Notes under the pieces: model-generated
Seen by the model: the letters and a program-made list of their open reading frames with translations, nothing else
Database searches by the model: none
What the model was told of the DNA's origin: nothing
Part shown: positions 30,857 to 41,759 of the stretch, piece by piece
How the letters are laid out: every line of letters begins with the position of its first letter
Position numbering within the stretch: the stretch's first letter is position 1
Translations under genes and position numbers: made by a program
Source of the DNA: Lysinibacillus halotolerans
Lineage (GTDB): Bacteria > Bacillota > Bacilli > Bacillales_A > Planococcaceae
Length of the DNA: 64,000 nt
Assembly: GCF_003711845.1 (NCBI RefSeq)
Contig: NZ_RHLQ01000020.1
Coordinates: 1-64,000 of the forward strand
Direction of reading: 5' to 3'

Positions 30857-32215
30857 ATGAACGATTCCGTTTTGGACCGCGTTCCACCGCATAACCATGA
30901 AGCTGAACAATCGGTTATCGGTGCGATATTTCTTGAACCACAAAGCTTAATTACCGCATCGGAAATTTTAATTCCGGATGATTTTTATCGTATTGCCCAT
31001 AAAAAAATCTTCCAAACGATGTTGGATTTAAGTGATCAAGGAAAAGCGATAGATGTTGTTACAGTTACAGAAGAACTTTCAGTAAAAAAGGAACTGGAAG
31101 ATGTAGGTGGGCTCTCTTACTTAACAGAGCTTGCTAACGCCGTTCCAACTGCTGCAAACATTGCCTACTATGCAAAAATTGTAGAAGAAAAGGCGCTCTT
31201 ACGTCGATTAATTCGTGTTGCTACAAAAATCGTAGAAGATGGTTATACACGGGAAGATGAAGTAGAGGCCCTTTTAGCAGATGCTGAAAAGAAAGTTATG
31301 GAAGTAGCCAATCGTAAAAATGCAGGTGACTTTAAGCATGTAAAAGACGTGCTTGTTCAAACCTATGACAATATCGAACAGCTACAATTCCGTGACGGAG
31401 ATGTAACGGGTATTCCTACCGGCTTTAATGATTTAGACCGTATGACAGCTGGATTCCAACGAAATGATTTAATTATCGTAGCTGCACGTCCATCCGTTGG
31501 TAAAACAGCCTTTGCATTAAATATTGCTCAAAATGTTGCCATCAAAGCCCGTGAGAACGTAGCTATCTTCTCACTGGAGATGGGTGCCGAACAGCTTGTG
31601 ATGCGTTTGCTTTGTGCAGAAGGAAATATTGATGCACAAACTTTACGTACCGGTGCTCTTACTGCAGATGACTGGAGCAAATTAACGATGGCTATGGGTA
31701 GTTTATCGAACTCTGGTATTTATATTGATGATACACCTGGTTTACGTATTAATGAAATCCGTGCAAAATGTCGTCGACTTGCTCAAGAACATGGATTAGG
31801 AATGATCTTAATTGATTACTTACAATTAATCCAAGGGAGCGGCCGAAGTGGCGAAAACCGTCAACAAGAAGTTTCCGAAATATCTCGTTCATTAAAAGCT
31901 CTTGCTCGTGAATTAAAAGTTCCTGTAATTGCCCTATCTCAGTTATCACGTGGTGTTGAACAACGTCAAGATAAACGCCCAATGATGAGTGATATTCGTG
32001 AATCAGGAAGTATTGAGCAAGATGCCGATATCGTGGCATTCTTGTATCGTGATGATTATTATGATAAAGAATCCGAAAACAAAAATATGATTGAAATTAT
32101 TATTGCAAAACAACGTAATGGTCCTACCGGTACTGTTACCCTTGCATTTAAAAAAGAGTTTAATAAATTTATTAACATTGACTGGTCCCAACATCCTATG
32201 CCTGTTAATGCTTAA
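30857..32215 (+). CDS. dnaB: replicative DNA helicase
   Basis: 452 aa. The start ATG 30857 is 6 bases after AAGGAGAG; an ATG at 30851 lies too close to that site. This is the hexameric fork helicase (named DnaC in B. subtilis). The N-terminal domain begins NDSVLDRVPPHNHEAEQSVI. The RecA-like motor has Walker A ARPSVGKTAFALN, Walker B LIDYLQLI and the arginine-finger region SDIRESGSIEQDAD. No intein is present. Confidence 0.96.
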   Translation: MNDSVLDRVPPHNHEAEQSVIGAIFLEPQSLITASEILIPDDFYRIAHKKIFQTMLDLSDQGKAIDVVTVTEELSVKKELEDVGGLSYLTELANAVPTAANIAYYAKIVEEKALLRRLIRVATKIVEDGYTREDEVEALLADAEKKVMEVANRKNAGDFKHVKDVLVQTYDNIEQLQFRDGDVTGIPTGFNDLDRMTAGFQRNDLIIVAARPSVGKTAFALNIAQNVAIKARENVAIFSLEMGAEQLVMRLLCAEGNIDAQTLRTGALTADDWSKLTMAMGSLSNSGIYIDDTPGLRINEIRAKCRRLAQEHGLGMILIDYLQLIQGSGRSGENRQQEVSEISRSLKALARELKVPVIALSQLSRGVEQRQDKRPMMSDIRESGSIEQDADIVAFLYRDDYYDKESENKNMIEIIIAKQRNGPTGTVTLAFKKEFNKFINIDWSQHPMPVNA

Positions 32216-32240
32216 TCAAAAATCTATCAATCTATTTCAG

Positions 32241-32289
32241 AACACGAACAATTAGTAAATTTAATTTACTATTTGTTCGTGTTTTTTCT
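32241..32289 (+). terminator. dnaB terminator (21-bp stem)
   Basis: Arms 32241-32261 and 32263-32283 are complementary over 21 bases with one mismatch, followed by TTTTTCTT. It contains AACACGAACAA and TTGTTCGTGTT and closes the yybS-dnaB operon. Confidence 0.9.
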
Positions 32290-32429
32290 TATTCTCCATT
32301 GACTTCTACTAGTTGTCACTGTTACAATGGTTCTGTTTGATAAAATGAAATTTTTAATAGTGGGTAAAATATTTATAAACCACGTTAAGAGGAGAAAAGA
32401 CGCACTCGCGTCTAGCGGAGGTGCTGGTT

Positions 32430-33716
32430 ATGACATCAGTTGTAGTTGTAGGGACTCAATGGGGAGATGAAGGTAAAGGGAAAATTACTGACTTCCTATC
32501 TAAGAAAGCAGATATTATTGCTCGTTTTTCGGGTGGAGATAACGCAGGTCATACAATCAAAATTGGCGATGAAACTTATAAATTACATTTAATTCCATCA
32601 GGTATTTTTTATAAAGAAAAAACTTCAGTTATGGGTAACGGGATGGTTATTAACCCTAAATCTTTAGTAACTGAATTAAAAGGTTTAGAAGAGCGCGGAA
32701 TTGATACATCAAACTTACGTATTTCAAATCGTGCTCAAGTGATTCTTCCATACCACATTTATCAAGATAAAGTGGATGAAGCGTCTCGTGGTGACAACAA
32801 AATCGGAACGACTTGTAAAGGGATTGGACCTTGTTATCAAGACAAAATTGCCCGCATTGGGATCCGTATCGCGGATTTACTAGATCGTGAAGTTTTTGAA
32901 CAAAAACTAAGAGAAAACTTGGAATTAAAAAACCGTCTGTTCGAAAAATTTTACGAAGTGGAAGGTTTAAAATTCGAGGAAATTTTCGAAGAGTATTATG
33001 GCTACGGACAAGAAATCGCGAAATACGTAACAGATACTTCAAAAGTTTTAAACGACGTAATCGATGAAGGTGGCCGTATTTTATTTGAAGGTGCCCAAGG
33101 CGTTATGTTAGACGTTGACCATGGAACATATCCATTTGTTACGTCTTCCAATCCTGTTGCAGGGGGAGTAACGACTGGTACTGGTATTGGCCCTTCTCAT
33201 ATCTCTCGCGTTGTTGGTGTAAGTAAAGCGTACACTTCCCGTGTAGGTGACGGACCATTCCCAACTGAATTATTTGATGAAGTGGGACATCATATCCGTG
33301 AAGTTGGACGTGAATATGGTACAACTACTGGCCGACCTCGCCGTGTAGGTTGGTTCGACTCGGTTGTAGTACGCCATTCTCGTCGTGTAAGTGGTATTAC
33401 GGATCTAGCATTAAACTCTATCGATGTATTAACAGGATTAGAAACGGTAAAAATTTGTACTGCTTATAAATATAACGGTGAAGTGATTACTGAGTATCCT
33501 GCAAGTTTACATGTCATTGAAGCTTGTGAACCGGTTTATGAAGAACTTCCAGGTTGGACAGAAGATATTACAGGTGTTCGTACGTTAGAGGAACTTCCAG
33601 AAAACGCTCGTAAATATGTAGAACGTATTGTGGAGTTAACAGGAATTAACTTAATGACGTTTTCAGTTGGACCTGCTCGTGAACAAACGAATGTCGTAAA
33701 TCCTATTTGGGACTAA
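32430..33716 (+). CDS. purA: adenylosuccinate synthetase
   Basis: 428 aa, the family length. It joins IMP and aspartate with GTP in the AMP branch of purine synthesis. The protein begins [20 protein letters not shown] with the GTP-binding loop; the catalytic aspartate lies in GDEGKGK and the histidine in [20 protein letters not shown] is also typical. GCGGAGGTG lies 7 bases before ATG 32430; in-frame GTG 32421 is less likely. No PurR box pair is recognised upstream. Confidence 0.97.
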   Translation: MTSVVVVGTQWGDEGKGKITDFLSKKADIIARFSGGDNAGHTIKIGDETYKLHLIPSGIFYKEKTSVMGNGMVINPKSLVTELKGLEERGIDTSNLRISNRAQVILPYHIYQDKVDEASRGDNKIGTTCKGIGPCYQDKIARIGIRIADLLDREVFEQKLRENLELKNRLFEKFYEVEGLKFEEIFEEYYGYGQEIAKYVTDTSKVLNDVIDEGGRILFEGAQGVMLDVDHGTYPFVTSSNPVAGGVTTGTGIGPSHISRVVGVSKAYTSRVGDGPFPTELFDEVGHHIREVGREYGTTTGRPRRVGWFDSVVVRHSRRVSGITDLALNSIDVLTGLETVKICTAYKYNGEVITEYPASLHVIEACEPVYEELPGWTEDITGVRTLEELPENARKYVERIVELTGINLMTFSVGPAREQTNVVNPIWD

Positions 33717-33727
33717 ATAGAAAAATT

Positions 33728-33771
33728 AAAAAGAACTATGAATGGCTGTATGTCATTCATAGTTCTTTTTT
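33728..33771 (+). terminator. purA terminator
   Basis: AAAAAGAACTATGAATG (33728-33744) and CATTCATAGTTCTTTTT (33754-33770) form a perfect 17-bp stem. Confidence 0.92.
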
Positions 33772-34183
33772 TGTTACAAAATACCTTCACACAAAAGAGG
33801 ATATTTGCCTATGTTTTTTATAAATGGACTAGTATTAAATGTCGAAATAAGTAGATTAACTTCGAAATTGTCTATCAATTACATTAGGGTAGGTTAAGGG
33901 AAAATGTCTCTTGTTTACAGAAAAAAGTGATAATAGATAGAAAAATCCATTATTTTTCGAGAAAAAATAACGAAAATGCAATTATTCTATTATGATTATT
34001 TTTTAAATTAGTTAAATTTTCTCATTTTATGACAATAATTGAGCAAATAATACATTTTCATTACAAAAGGCTCAAATTGTTCAAACGAAAAAAAGATTAT
34101 GTTATCGTAAGGAAGTGCAAAATTTTAATGTGGAAAATTAACCCTCCTATTTTTTCGAGGGAGTCTTTGGAAGGGGCTTAATT
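33772..34183. promoter_or_regulatory. long AT-rich upstream region of the M23 hydrolase gene with WalR-like box
   Basis: No gene is seen. On the minus strand TGTAAT, GAAAA, TGTATT (34065 down to 34049) fits the WalR direct repeat TGTWAH-N5-TGTWAH with one mismatch. WalR controls cell-wall hydrolases in B. subtilis and walRK is the next operon. The promoter itself could not be placed. Confidence 0.4.
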
Positions 34184-35653
34184 ATGAGTTCGAATAAGAA
34201 CATCAAAAGAGACTTTACAAAGCAACACAGACTAAGTCTTAAATCTAGTAAAAATAAATTATTTAAAAAAGTTGTGGTAGCTACTGCGTTATTTTCAGCC
34301 GTTTCATTCAATATAGCTTTCGCTAATGATAATGATTCATTGAAAAAAATCTATCACGTTTATGTAGGAGATACATATATTGGTGCAGTTTCTAATGAAG
34401 AATCCGTACAAAAAGTGATCGAAACAAAGAAACAAGAAGCAAAAGAACTTTATAAAGATCCTGTTTTAGAAATAAGTTCTAATGTTACGCTAGTACCTGA
34501 ACAAGTATTTTCATATGATACGGAAGATTCTACTACTCTATCAAAACTAAACGAAGAACAAATTGTTGAAGCAGAGAGTTATGCTCTTAAAGTAAATGGC
34601 CAACCAGTTGTTTATTTAAAAGACCAAGCAGATTATGAAGAAACTCTTCGCTTATTAAAACTTGAATATATTACAGAAGAGCAATTAAAACAATATGAAG
34701 CAAATGCTGCTCTTGATACATTACCCGCATTAAAACAAAATGAAACACGGGTAAAAGAAATTACGATAGCAGAAGATCTTTCTGGCGAAGCAACGGAAGT
34801 AAACCCAGCAGAAATTTTAACTCCTGAAAAAGCAGTTGAATATTTAAAAACTGGTTCAAAAGAAAAAGAAGTATATAAAGTTCAAGAAGGTGACGTACTC
34901 GGTACGATTGCTAACAAGCATAATTTAACAACGGCTCAATTACTAGAGTTAAACCCAGGTCTAACAGAGGATGTATTATTACAAATCGGACAGGGAATTA
35001 ACGTAACTGTTGAAAAGCCGTTAGTAAATGTGCAAATTACCATTGAAAAATTAAATGTGGAAAAGATTCCGTTTAAAGAAGTCGTTGAAGAAGACAAATC
35101 CATGTTTAAAGGTGAAACAGAAGTAAAACAAGAAGGAAAAAATGGTGAGAAGGAAGTTTCTTATCAAATCAAACACCTTAATGGAAAAGTAACGGAGGAA
35201 ACCGTTACGAAAGAAACCGTTTTATCTGAACCTGTTGATAGTATTACGATAAAAGGAACAAAGGTTGTTTCTTCTCGTGGTACAGGTGAATTTAAATGGC
35301 CAGCAGTAGGTGGGTATATTTCAAGTAAGATGGGATCTCGTTGGGGAAGTTACCATAGAGGAATCGATATTGCACGACCATCAAACTATAATATCCTTGC
35401 ATCGGATAACGGTGTCGTAACATTTACTGGTTGGGATGGAACGTACGGTCAAAAAGTTGTCATTGACCATAATAATGGTTATGAAACAATATATGCACAC
35501 TTATCTGAAATTAAAGTAAGTGAAGGACAAGTTGTTCCCCAAGGTTCTGTAATTGGAATTATGGGTTCAACAGGTAGATCAACAGGTACTCATTTACACT
35601 TTGAAGTACACAAAAATGGATCTCTAGTTAACCCACTTGATTATTTAAACTAA
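34184..35653 (+). CDS. secreted M23 peptidase with LysM and G5 domains
   Basis: 489 aa. An N-terminal signal (about 28-48, LFKKVVVATALFSAVSFNIA, with FANDND as likely cleavage region) leads to a linker domain. A LysM repeat follows (about 225-275, VYKVQEGDVLGTIANKHNLT), then a G5 domain (about 280-360) and a C-terminal M23 metallopeptidase (about 375-489). The zinc ligands are in YHRGIDIARP and THLHFEVHKNGSLVNP. It should bind peptidoglycan and cut peptide cross-links outside the membrane. It stands alone between purA and walRK, each separated by a terminator. A WalR-like box upstream suggests control by the neighbouring system. Confidence 0.9.
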   Translation: MSSNKNIKRDFTKQHRLSLKSSKNKLFKKVVVATALFSAVSFNIAFANDNDSLKKIYHVYVGDTYIGAVSNEESVQKVIETKKQEAKELYKDPVLEISSNVTLVPEQVFSYDTEDSTTLSKLNEEQIVEAESYALKVNGQPVVYLKDQADYEETLRLLKLEYITEEQLKQYEANAALDTLPALKQNETRVKEITIAEDLSGEATEVNPAEILTPEKAVEYLKTGSKEKEVYKVQEGDVLGTIANKHNLTTAQLLELNPGLTEDVLLQIGQGINVTVEKPLVNVQITIEKLNVEKIPFKEVVEEDKSMFKGETEVKQEGKNGEKEVSYQIKHLNGKVTEETVTKETVLSEPVDSITIKGTKVVSSRGTGEFKWPAVGGYISSKMGSRWGSYHRGIDIARPSNYNILASDNGVVTFTGWDGTYGQKVVIDHNNGYETIYAHLSEIKVSEGQVVPQGSVIGIMGSTGRSTGTHLHFEVHKNGSLVNPLDYLN

Positions 35654-35664
35654 CATTTATTTTT

Positions 35665-35698
35665 AGACAGTCCTCTTTATAAGGACTGTCTTTTTTTT
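35665..35698 (+). terminator. M23 peptidase gene terminator
   Basis: AGACAGTCCT, a 7-base loop, AGGACTGTCT and a T tract. Confidence 0.92.
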
Positions 35699-35728
35699 AA
35701 AAACAGTAGGCAAATTTTGTCGAAAATT

Positions 35729-35742
35729 ATTTCCCGGAAAAT
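35729..35742. promoter_or_regulatory. Noc-binding-site-like sequence
   Basis: ATTTCCCGGAAAAT differs from the Noc consensus ATTTCCCGGGAAAT at one base. It lies in the non-coding region before walR. The remainder of 35699-36092 is AT-rich and holds the walR promoter; a TATAAT at 35817-35822 is a possible -10, but without a clear -35. Confidence 0.5.
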
Positions 35743-36092
35743 AAAGATGTTAAAAGTTAAAGAATATCTTCTTATCGCAATTATACTTCTAATACTCGTT
35801 ATGACAGTTTATTTGGTATAATAACTTTATGCATTTGATACGAATGCATGATAGAGTAAATAATATAAAGTTGAATTTTTATTATTCGGGGAAAACTGTA
35901 CAAGAAAACCGAAAACCTATACTAGTTGTGAAACCTTTCATAAGGCTAGTGGTTAATATGAAGTGGGCTTATAACGATTCCTTCATTTTAATTTTGTAAT
36001 GACTAGTAGGAATTTTATGATGATAAATGCAATATAAATTTGAACTTAATTTACTAAAACGATAGATAGATATATGAAAAGGAGAGAATGAA

Positions 36093-36803
36093 ATGACCAA
36101 GACAATTTTAGTTGTTGATGATGAAAAACCGATTGCGGATATTTTGCAATTTAATTTAGTTAAAGAAGGATACCAAGTAATTTGCGCCTACGATGGCGAT
36201 GAGGCGTTAGAGAAAATAGAAGAATCTCAACCAGATTTAATGTTACTGGATATTATGCTTCCGAAAAGAGATGGAATGGAAGTTTGTCGAGAAGTACGTA
36301 AAAAATATGATTTCCCCATTATTATGTTAACAGCAAAAGGTTCTGAAATTGATAAAGTGTTAGGTCTGGAAATGGGTGCTGACGATTATGTAACAAAACC
36401 TTTTAGTACGCGTGAATTAATTGCCCGTGTTAAAGCAAATATGCGTCGTTTAAAAGTATCTTCTCAAGTAGAGGAATCAAAAGAAGAAACGAATGATATT
36501 ACTGTCGGTGCTTTAATTATCCAACCAGATGCTTACCTTGTATTAAAACGAGGAGAAGCAATCGAATTAACCCATCGTGAATTTGAACTGTTACATTATT
36601 TAGCAAAACATATCGGTCAAGTTATGACACGGGAACATTTACTTCAAACTGTATGGGGATATGATTATTTTGGAGATGTTCGAACTGTTGACGTTACAAT
36701 ACGTCGCTTACGTGAAAAGATAGAGGATAACCCTAGTCATCCAAACTGGATCGTCACACGACGTGGTGTAGGTTATTATTTACGAAATCCTGAGCAGGAG
36801 TAA
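36093..36803 (+). CDS. walR: response regulator WalR
   Basis: 236 aa, OmpR/PhoB class. The receiver domain starts [17 protein letters not shown]; the phosphorylated aspartate is D53 in LLDIMLP. The winged-helix C-terminus includes [20 protein letters not shown]. It is the master regulator of cell-wall metabolism in Firmicutes and usually essential. AAAAGGAGAG precedes ATG. It lies 5 bases before walK. Confidence 0.97.
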   Translation: MTKTILVVDDEKPIADILQFNLVKEGYQVICAYDGDEALEKIEESQPDLMLLDIMLPKRDGMEVCREVRKKYDFPIIMLTAKGSEIDKVLGLEMGADDYVTKPFSTRELIARVKANMRRLKVSSQVEESKEETNDITVGALIIQPDAYLVLKRGEAIELTHREFELLHYLAKHIGQVMTREHLLQTVWGYDYFGDVRTVDVTIRRLREKIEDNPSHPNWIVTRRGVGYYLRNPEQE

Positions 36804-36808
36804 ATACG

Positions 36809-38644
36809 ATGCACAAAGTAAGCTTTTTTAAGTCGATTCACGTAAAAGTCGTTTTAATCTACGTATTACTTATTATTATTGCATTACAAATTATAGGAAT
36901 TTATTTTTCAACAGAATTGGAAGATAATTTGAAAACGAATTTTCAAGAATCTATTAAACAAAGAATTGATTTAGTTCAATACAGCATCCGTGAAGAGTTG
37001 TTAAGGGAACGGGATGATACAACTTTAACAAAGGAACAAAGTCTCAATGCCATATTACAAGAGTTTAAAACGAATGATATTAACGAAATTATCATTATGG
37101 ACAATCGTAATAAAGTACTTGCTACTTCGGATGCTGATAATCAATCGATTGTTGGGCAACGCTTTAATGCGGATACAGTAACAAAATCAATTTCTGCTGA
37201 GACATATTTAGATGAAATTGCCCTTGATGAAGAGACAAGAAAAAGGGTTTGGGTTTTAGCAACTCCTATATTAAATACAATTGGTCCCGATGGCGAAGTG
37301 ATGGGTGCCATTTATATTGAATCAAATATTGAAAAAGTATTTGAACAAATGAGTGATATTAATCGAATTTTTGCTGTCGGTACAGCCATGTCCCTTGTAA
37401 TTACTGTCATATTAGGTATTTTCTTCGCAAAAACGATTACGAAACCAATTTTAGATATGCGTAGACAAGCTTTAGCCATGTCTAGAGGAAATTACTCAAG
37501 AAAAGTTCGTGTCTATGGGGACGATGAAATTGGGCAACTTGCCATTGCCTTTAACCATTTAACGAATCGATTGCAAGAAGCCCAATCGACAACAGAAGCT
37601 GAGCGAAGAAAGTTAGCCTCCGTTTTAACGAATATGACGGATGGTGTTATTGCAACAGATCGAAAAGGAAAGGTTATTTTAATTAATGAACCAGCCTTAA
37701 AATTTTTAAATGTTACACGTGAAACAACTTTAAATCGTCCTATTGCTTCTGTACTTGGTCTCGACCAAGAATATAGCTTTGAAGATTTAATTCATATGAA
37801 GGAATCGATTAATTTAGATTATAGTACGGAAGAAAAACCATTTATTCTTAGAGCAAATTTCTCCGTTATACAAAAAGAAACGGGCTTTGTGAACGGATTA
37901 ATTACAGTTATCCATGATAATACAGAGCAAGAGAAAATTGAAATGGAACGAAGAGAGTTTGTTGCGAACGTTTCCCACGAGTTGCGTACGCCATTAACGA
38001 CAATGCGAAGCTATTTAGAGGCACTTGCTGACGGTGCATGGAGAGATGAAAATATTGCTCCTACTTTCTTAAACGTAACCCAAACTGAAACAGAACGAAT
38101 GATTCGTTTAGTAAATGATCTGCTAAATCTATCCAAAATGGATAGCCGTGATTATAAACTAAATAAAGAATTTGTGGAATTTAATAAGTTCTTCAATCGA
38201 ATTATTGATCGTTTTGAAATGTCAAAATCCCAAAATGTAAAGTTCCTTCGTTACATTCCTGAAACGTCCTATTTTGTTGAAATTGACACAGATAAATTAA
38301 CTCAAGTAATTGATAATATTATTTCGAATGCATTGAAATATTCACCAGATGGTGGAAATATTCGATTCGGATTTACCGTCCAAGAAAATATGTTAAAAGT
38401 GATGATCTCGGATGATGGTATGGGGATTCCGAAAGAAAATGTAACGAAAATTTTCGAACGATTCTATCGAGTAGACCGGGCCCGATCCCGTGCAATGGGG
38501 GGAACTGGTTTAGGATTAGCTATTGCCAAGGAAATGATTGAAGCCCATGGGGGTAAAATTTGGGCAGAAAGTGAGGAAGGCGTAGGTACGACGATTTTCT
38601 TCACGTTGCCATTTGAATTAGATGAGGAGGGTGATTGGGAGTGA
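36809..38644 (+). CDS. walK: sensor histidine kinase WalK
   Basis: 611 aa, the same size as B. subtilis WalK. It has TM1 (about 12-34), an extracytoplasmic PDC-like sensor (35-180), TM2 (183-207), HAMP (208-260), PAS (about 265-375), HisKA with H390 in VANVSHELRTPL, and HATPase with TGLGLAIAKEM. Its stop overlaps walH. The domain set is complete. Confidence 0.96.
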   Translation: MHKVSFFKSIHVKVVLIYVLLIIIALQIIGIYFSTELEDNLKTNFQESIKQRIDLVQYSIREELLRERDDTTLTKEQSLNAILQEFKTNDINEIIIMDNRNKVLATSDADNQSIVGQRFNADTVTKSISAETYLDEIALDEETRKRVWVLATPILNTIGPDGEVMGAIYIESNIEKVFEQMSDINRIFAVGTAMSLVITVILGIFFAKTITKPILDMRRQALAMSRGNYSRKVRVYGDDEIGQLAIAFNHLTNRLQEAQSTTEAERRKLASVLTNMTDGVIATDRKGKVILINEPALKFLNVTRETTLNRPIASVLGLDQEYSFEDLIHMKESINLDYSTEEKPFILRANFSVIQKETGFVNGLITVIHDNTEQEKIEMERREFVANVSHELRTPLTTMRSYLEALADGAWRDENIAPTFLNVTQTETERMIRLVNDLLNLSKMDSRDYKLNKEFVEFNKFFNRIIDRFEMSKSQNVKFLRYIPETSYFVEIDTDKLTQVIDNIISNALKYSPDGGNIRFGFTVQENMLKVMISDDGMGIPKENVTKIFERFYRVDRARSRAMGGTGLGLAIAKEMIEAHGGKIWAESEEGVGTTIFFTLPFELDEEGDWE

Positions 38645-39954
38645 AACATATAGAACAAATTAAATCATTTGTCTTGTTCCTCCTAGTCATTTTAAGTCTC
38701 ATATTAACCTTTTCCATTTGGACGTATACACCAGACTATCAACCCATTAAAGACTCACAAGTTGAGCCAATTACTGTAGGCCAACAAAAGGAGCTTCATG
38801 AAGTACTTAAACCTTATCGTATTTTAGCTCATGATAACGGGAAATTACTCGGTACTATCCAGTCTACTCAAATCGATCGGATCATGAATACGTTGACTGA
38901 TTTAAGTGCATCGAATTTAATTTTCATGCAAAGTAATTTGTCTGAAGAGGAGATTAATTCGGCAATTCATACGGATAATCGTATGACCCTTTTCTTCTCT
39001 TATGAAGTGCCAATGGAAACATTTCTTTCCGTTTTAGAGTTTTCTCAAAATGATTTACCTGAAACTACTTTCAGTCATTTAATAATAGATTGGAGTGAAT
39101 TTAGTCAAACGAATTCAATTCAATTTTTATTTATAAGTGAAGAAAACCGTACGCTTTATAGAACTGATGTGGCACTAAGTAAGAATAATTTCGAGAATAC
39201 TTTTATGGAAGTAGTGAATTATACGGAGCCATATTCGGAAATAGAAAGAACGAATAATTTCTCTTTATACGTACCAACGGAAAAAGTAGAAATACCGAAA
39301 TTTACTTATTCTATCAATCAAGTGTCTCCTGATAAATTTAAAAATATATTATTTAAAGACTCGAACATTGTTCAAAAAAATATAGAAAGTAACACATCAA
39401 CTAAATATACGGACGGTATGGCTGCTATGACTTCTGATGCTAGCACAAGAACGATTAATTTCGTTTATCCGGCTTCAGAAAGTATTGGTGAAATGAAACC
39501 ATCTGTTTTATTCCAAAATAGTTTTGATTTTGTTAATGACCATGGAGGTTTAACAGGGGACTACCGATATGTTTATAGCAATGTTCTAAAGCATGTAACA
39601 GAGTACCAGCTGTTCGCCCACGATCTTCCTGTATTTAGTCAAGTAACTTCCACTCGAATTGTAACTACTTGGGGAGATAATCAAATATTCCAGTATAAAA
39701 GACCTTCTTTTATACTGGATACGCCATTTGATATATCGAATCAACAATTACCTTCTGGAGTGGAAGTAGCAGAAGCACTTCCAAGTATAGAAGATATTAA
39801 TGAAATTGTTTTAGGTTACTATTTATCACAGGAAGAGAAAAACTATAACTTTGTCTATACGCTTATACCTAGTTGGTTTACAATCAACAAAGATGGTAGT
39901 TGGACACGTTTAACGACGGAAACAATGGGAGGGGCTGAATATGGATTGGAGTAA
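38641..39954 (+). CDS. walH: WalK regulator WalH
   Basis: 437 aa from GTG 38641, which overlaps the walK stop; TTG 38635 is an alternative 4 bases after AGGAGG. A single N-terminal membrane helix (about 9-27, SFVLFLLVILSLILTFSIW) anchors a large extracytoplasmic part of the YycH family. With WalI it modulates WalK in the membrane (inhibiting it in B. subtilis). It overlaps walI by 14 bases. Confidence 0.9.
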   Translation: MKHIEQIKSFVLFLLVILSLILTFSIWTYTPDYQPIKDSQVEPITVGQQKELHEVLKPYRILAHDNGKLLGTIQSTQIDRIMNTLTDLSASNLIFMQSNLSEEEINSAIHTDNRMTLFFSYEVPMETFLSVLEFSQNDLPETTFSHLIIDWSEFSQTNSIQFLFISEENRTLYRTDVALSKNNFENTFMEVVNYTEPYSEIERTNNFSLYVPTEKVEIPKFTYSINQVSPDKFKNILFKDSNIVQKNIESNTSTKYTDGMAAMTSDASTRTINFVYPASESIGEMKPSVLFQNSFDFVNDHGGLTGDYRYVYSNVLKHVTEYQLFAHDLPVFSQVTSTRIVTTWGDNQIFQYKRPSFILDTPFDISNQQLPSGVEVAEALPSIEDINEIVLGYYLSQEEKNYNFVYTLIPSWFTINKDGSWTRLTTETMGGAEYGLE

Positions 39955-40831
39955 ATCAAAATCTATATTCATCGTCGTATTTCTTATTTTAGATGTCTTA
40001 TTATATTCCCTTTACTTAAACCGACATGCGGAAAAACAACAAATGGAAGCATTAGGAGGATTAGTAGAGAACGATATTGAAGCCCGTCTAAAAGATGATA
40101 ATATAACATATAGGGTATTGCCTAATAACATTGAAAGTGCTAGTTATATTTCGGGTAAAGTAAAAGATTTTGAAGAAGATAATGTTGATATTCAAAATGC
40201 TGAAAACATTTCGTTTGAAGATAAAAACAAGCTCGTAGTAACATTAAAAGAGCCAGTTAAAATTTCAAATTTAGAAAATGAAGTTGCTTTTAATGATTTT
40301 TTAAAATTGAATGTTTACGAAGGATCTTCCTATAGGTTATGGGATATAGATTATGAGAATAACAAGGCTACCTTCTATCAACAAGTTAATAATCGAACGA
40401 TCTATAATGAGAGTGGATTAGTTACGGTTTATTGGAATGAAAATAATGAAGTCATCATGTATGAACAAACTTTATTAGAAACAATAGAAGCTTATGATGA
40501 AGAAAAGAAAATTTTAAAACCAATACAAGCAATCTATACCCTTTACGCTCAAGGTCTTATAAATGCTAATTCTACTATTACAGAAATGAGGTTAGGATAT
40601 TCTACATTAGTTCCCCTTACTCAAAAGCAAGTATTTGTTCCGACATGGGAAGTTCGAGTGCAAACTTCCGATAATGAAGAAGAAAAATATTTTGTTAATG
40701 CCGTAGATGGCATCGAAGTAAAGCTCGACGCTTCAAAAGTAGGAGAAGTAGAAGATACGATTGACGAGGGTGTTACAAATGAATCAAAGCTAGGAAATGA
40801 AACAACAGATATAGAAAAAAGTAGGGAGTAA
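39941..40831 (+). CDS. walI: WalK regulator WalI
   Basis: 296 aa. One N-terminal membrane helix ([19 protein letters not shown], about 8-26) is followed by an extracytoplasmic YycI domain. The C-terminal ~40 residues are acidic and low in complexity. It partners WalH in controlling WalK. It sits between walH and walJ in the conserved order. Confidence 0.9.
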   Translation: MDWSKSKSIFIVVFLILDVLLYSLYLNRHAEKQQMEALGGLVENDIEARLKDDNITYRVLPNNIESASYISGKVKDFEEDNVDIQNAENISFEDKNKLVVTLKEPVKISNLENEVAFNDFLKLNVYEGSSYRLWDIDYENNKATFYQQVNNRTIYNESGLVTVYWNENNEVIMYEQTLLETIEAYDEEKKILKPIQAIYTLYAQGLINANSTITEMRLGYSTLVPLTQKQVFVPTWEVRVQTSDNEEEKYFVNAVDGIEVKLDASKVGEVEDTIDEGVTNESKLGNETTDIEKSRE

Positions 40832-40838
40832 TTATCAT

Positions 40839-41627
40839 ATGCGGTTTAGTGTTTTGGCAAGTGGGAGTACTGGAAATGCAATTTATGTTGAAAATGATGA
40901 ACATGCATTTTTAGTCGATGCCGGTTTAAGTGGCAAAAAGATGGAGCAACTGTTTGCTAAAATTGATCGTGATATGAAAAATTTATCGGGTATTTTAGTA
41001 ACACATGAACACAGCGACCATATTAAAGGTTTAGGAGTTGTAGCTCGAAAATATAACGTACCGATTTATGCTAATGAAAAAACATGGCAAGCGATGGATG
41101 GGCATGTAGGTACAATTCCACTTGATCAACGATTTGTGTTCGATATGGAAACGGTTAAATCCTTTGGTTCAATCGATATAGAATCCTTTGCAGTTTCCCA
41201 CGATGCTGCAGATCCAATGTTTTATGTTTTCCATGAAAATAATCGAAAACTAGTGTTAATCACAGATACAGGTTATGTCAGTGATCGGATGAAAGGGATT
41301 ATAAGGGGGGCGGATTCCTTTGTATTTGAAAGTAACCATGACATTGGAATGCTTCAAATGGGACGTTATCCTTGGTCTATAAAACGTCGAATTTTAAGCG
41401 ATGTTGGACATGTATCGAATGAAGATGCTGCCGTTGCTATGAGTGAAGTCGTTTTTGAAAAACCGACACAAATTTATTTATCCCATTTAAGTAAAGATAA
41501 TAATATGAAAGATTTAGCGCGAATGAGTGTTACACAAACATTGCAATCGTGTGGTATTATTGCTGGCGAATATGTACATTTACATGATACAGATGCAGAA
41601 GAACCGACATTGCTTGTGACTGTATAA
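40839..41627 (+). CDS. walJ: MBL-fold metallohydrolase WalJ
   Basis: 262 aa, the family length (YycJ/VicX). The metallo-beta-lactamase fold starts [20 protein letters not shown]. The metal ligands are in [11 protein letters not shown], with further histidines and aspartates in ITDTGYVSD and HVSNEDAA and [10 protein letters not shown]. YycJ-type enzymes are 5'-3' exonucleases linked to DNA repair and division control. It is the last gene of the wal cluster before a terminator. Confidence 0.94.
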   Translation: MRFSVLASGSTGNAIYVENDEHAFLVDAGLSGKKMEQLFAKIDRDMKNLSGILVTHEHSDHIKGLGVVARKYNVPIYANEKTWQAMDGHVGTIPLDQRFVFDMETVKSFGSIDIESFAVSHDAADPMFYVFHENNRKLVLITDTGYVSDRMKGIIRGADSFVFESNHDIGMLQMGRYPWSIKRRILSDVGHVSNEDAAVAMSEVVFEKPTQIYLSHLSKDNNMKDLARMSVTQTLQSCGIIAGEYVHLHDTDAEEPTLLVTV

Positions 41628-41640
41628 TCTTTTTCATCAG

Positions 41641-41674
41641 GAAGGTATGACAAAAAAGTCGTATCTTCTTTTTT
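41641..41674 (+). terminator. walJ terminator
   Basis: GAAGGTATGAC, six A, GTCGTATCTTC with two wobbles, then TTTTTTAATTTTG. Confidence 0.8.
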
Positions 41675-41759
41675 AATTTTGTTTTATTTCATTTTCATGT
41701 AATTTTAATGTTTGAATTGTATCATAATGACAACAAGAGAACGAAAGGATTGAGAATGA

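Noticed and set aside
32241-32283. Paired CGAAC/GTTCG sequences upstream of purA as a PurR operator
   Set aside because: They are the two arms of a 21-bp stem followed by T residues directly after dnaB, so the element is a terminator; spacing does not fit a PurBox pair.
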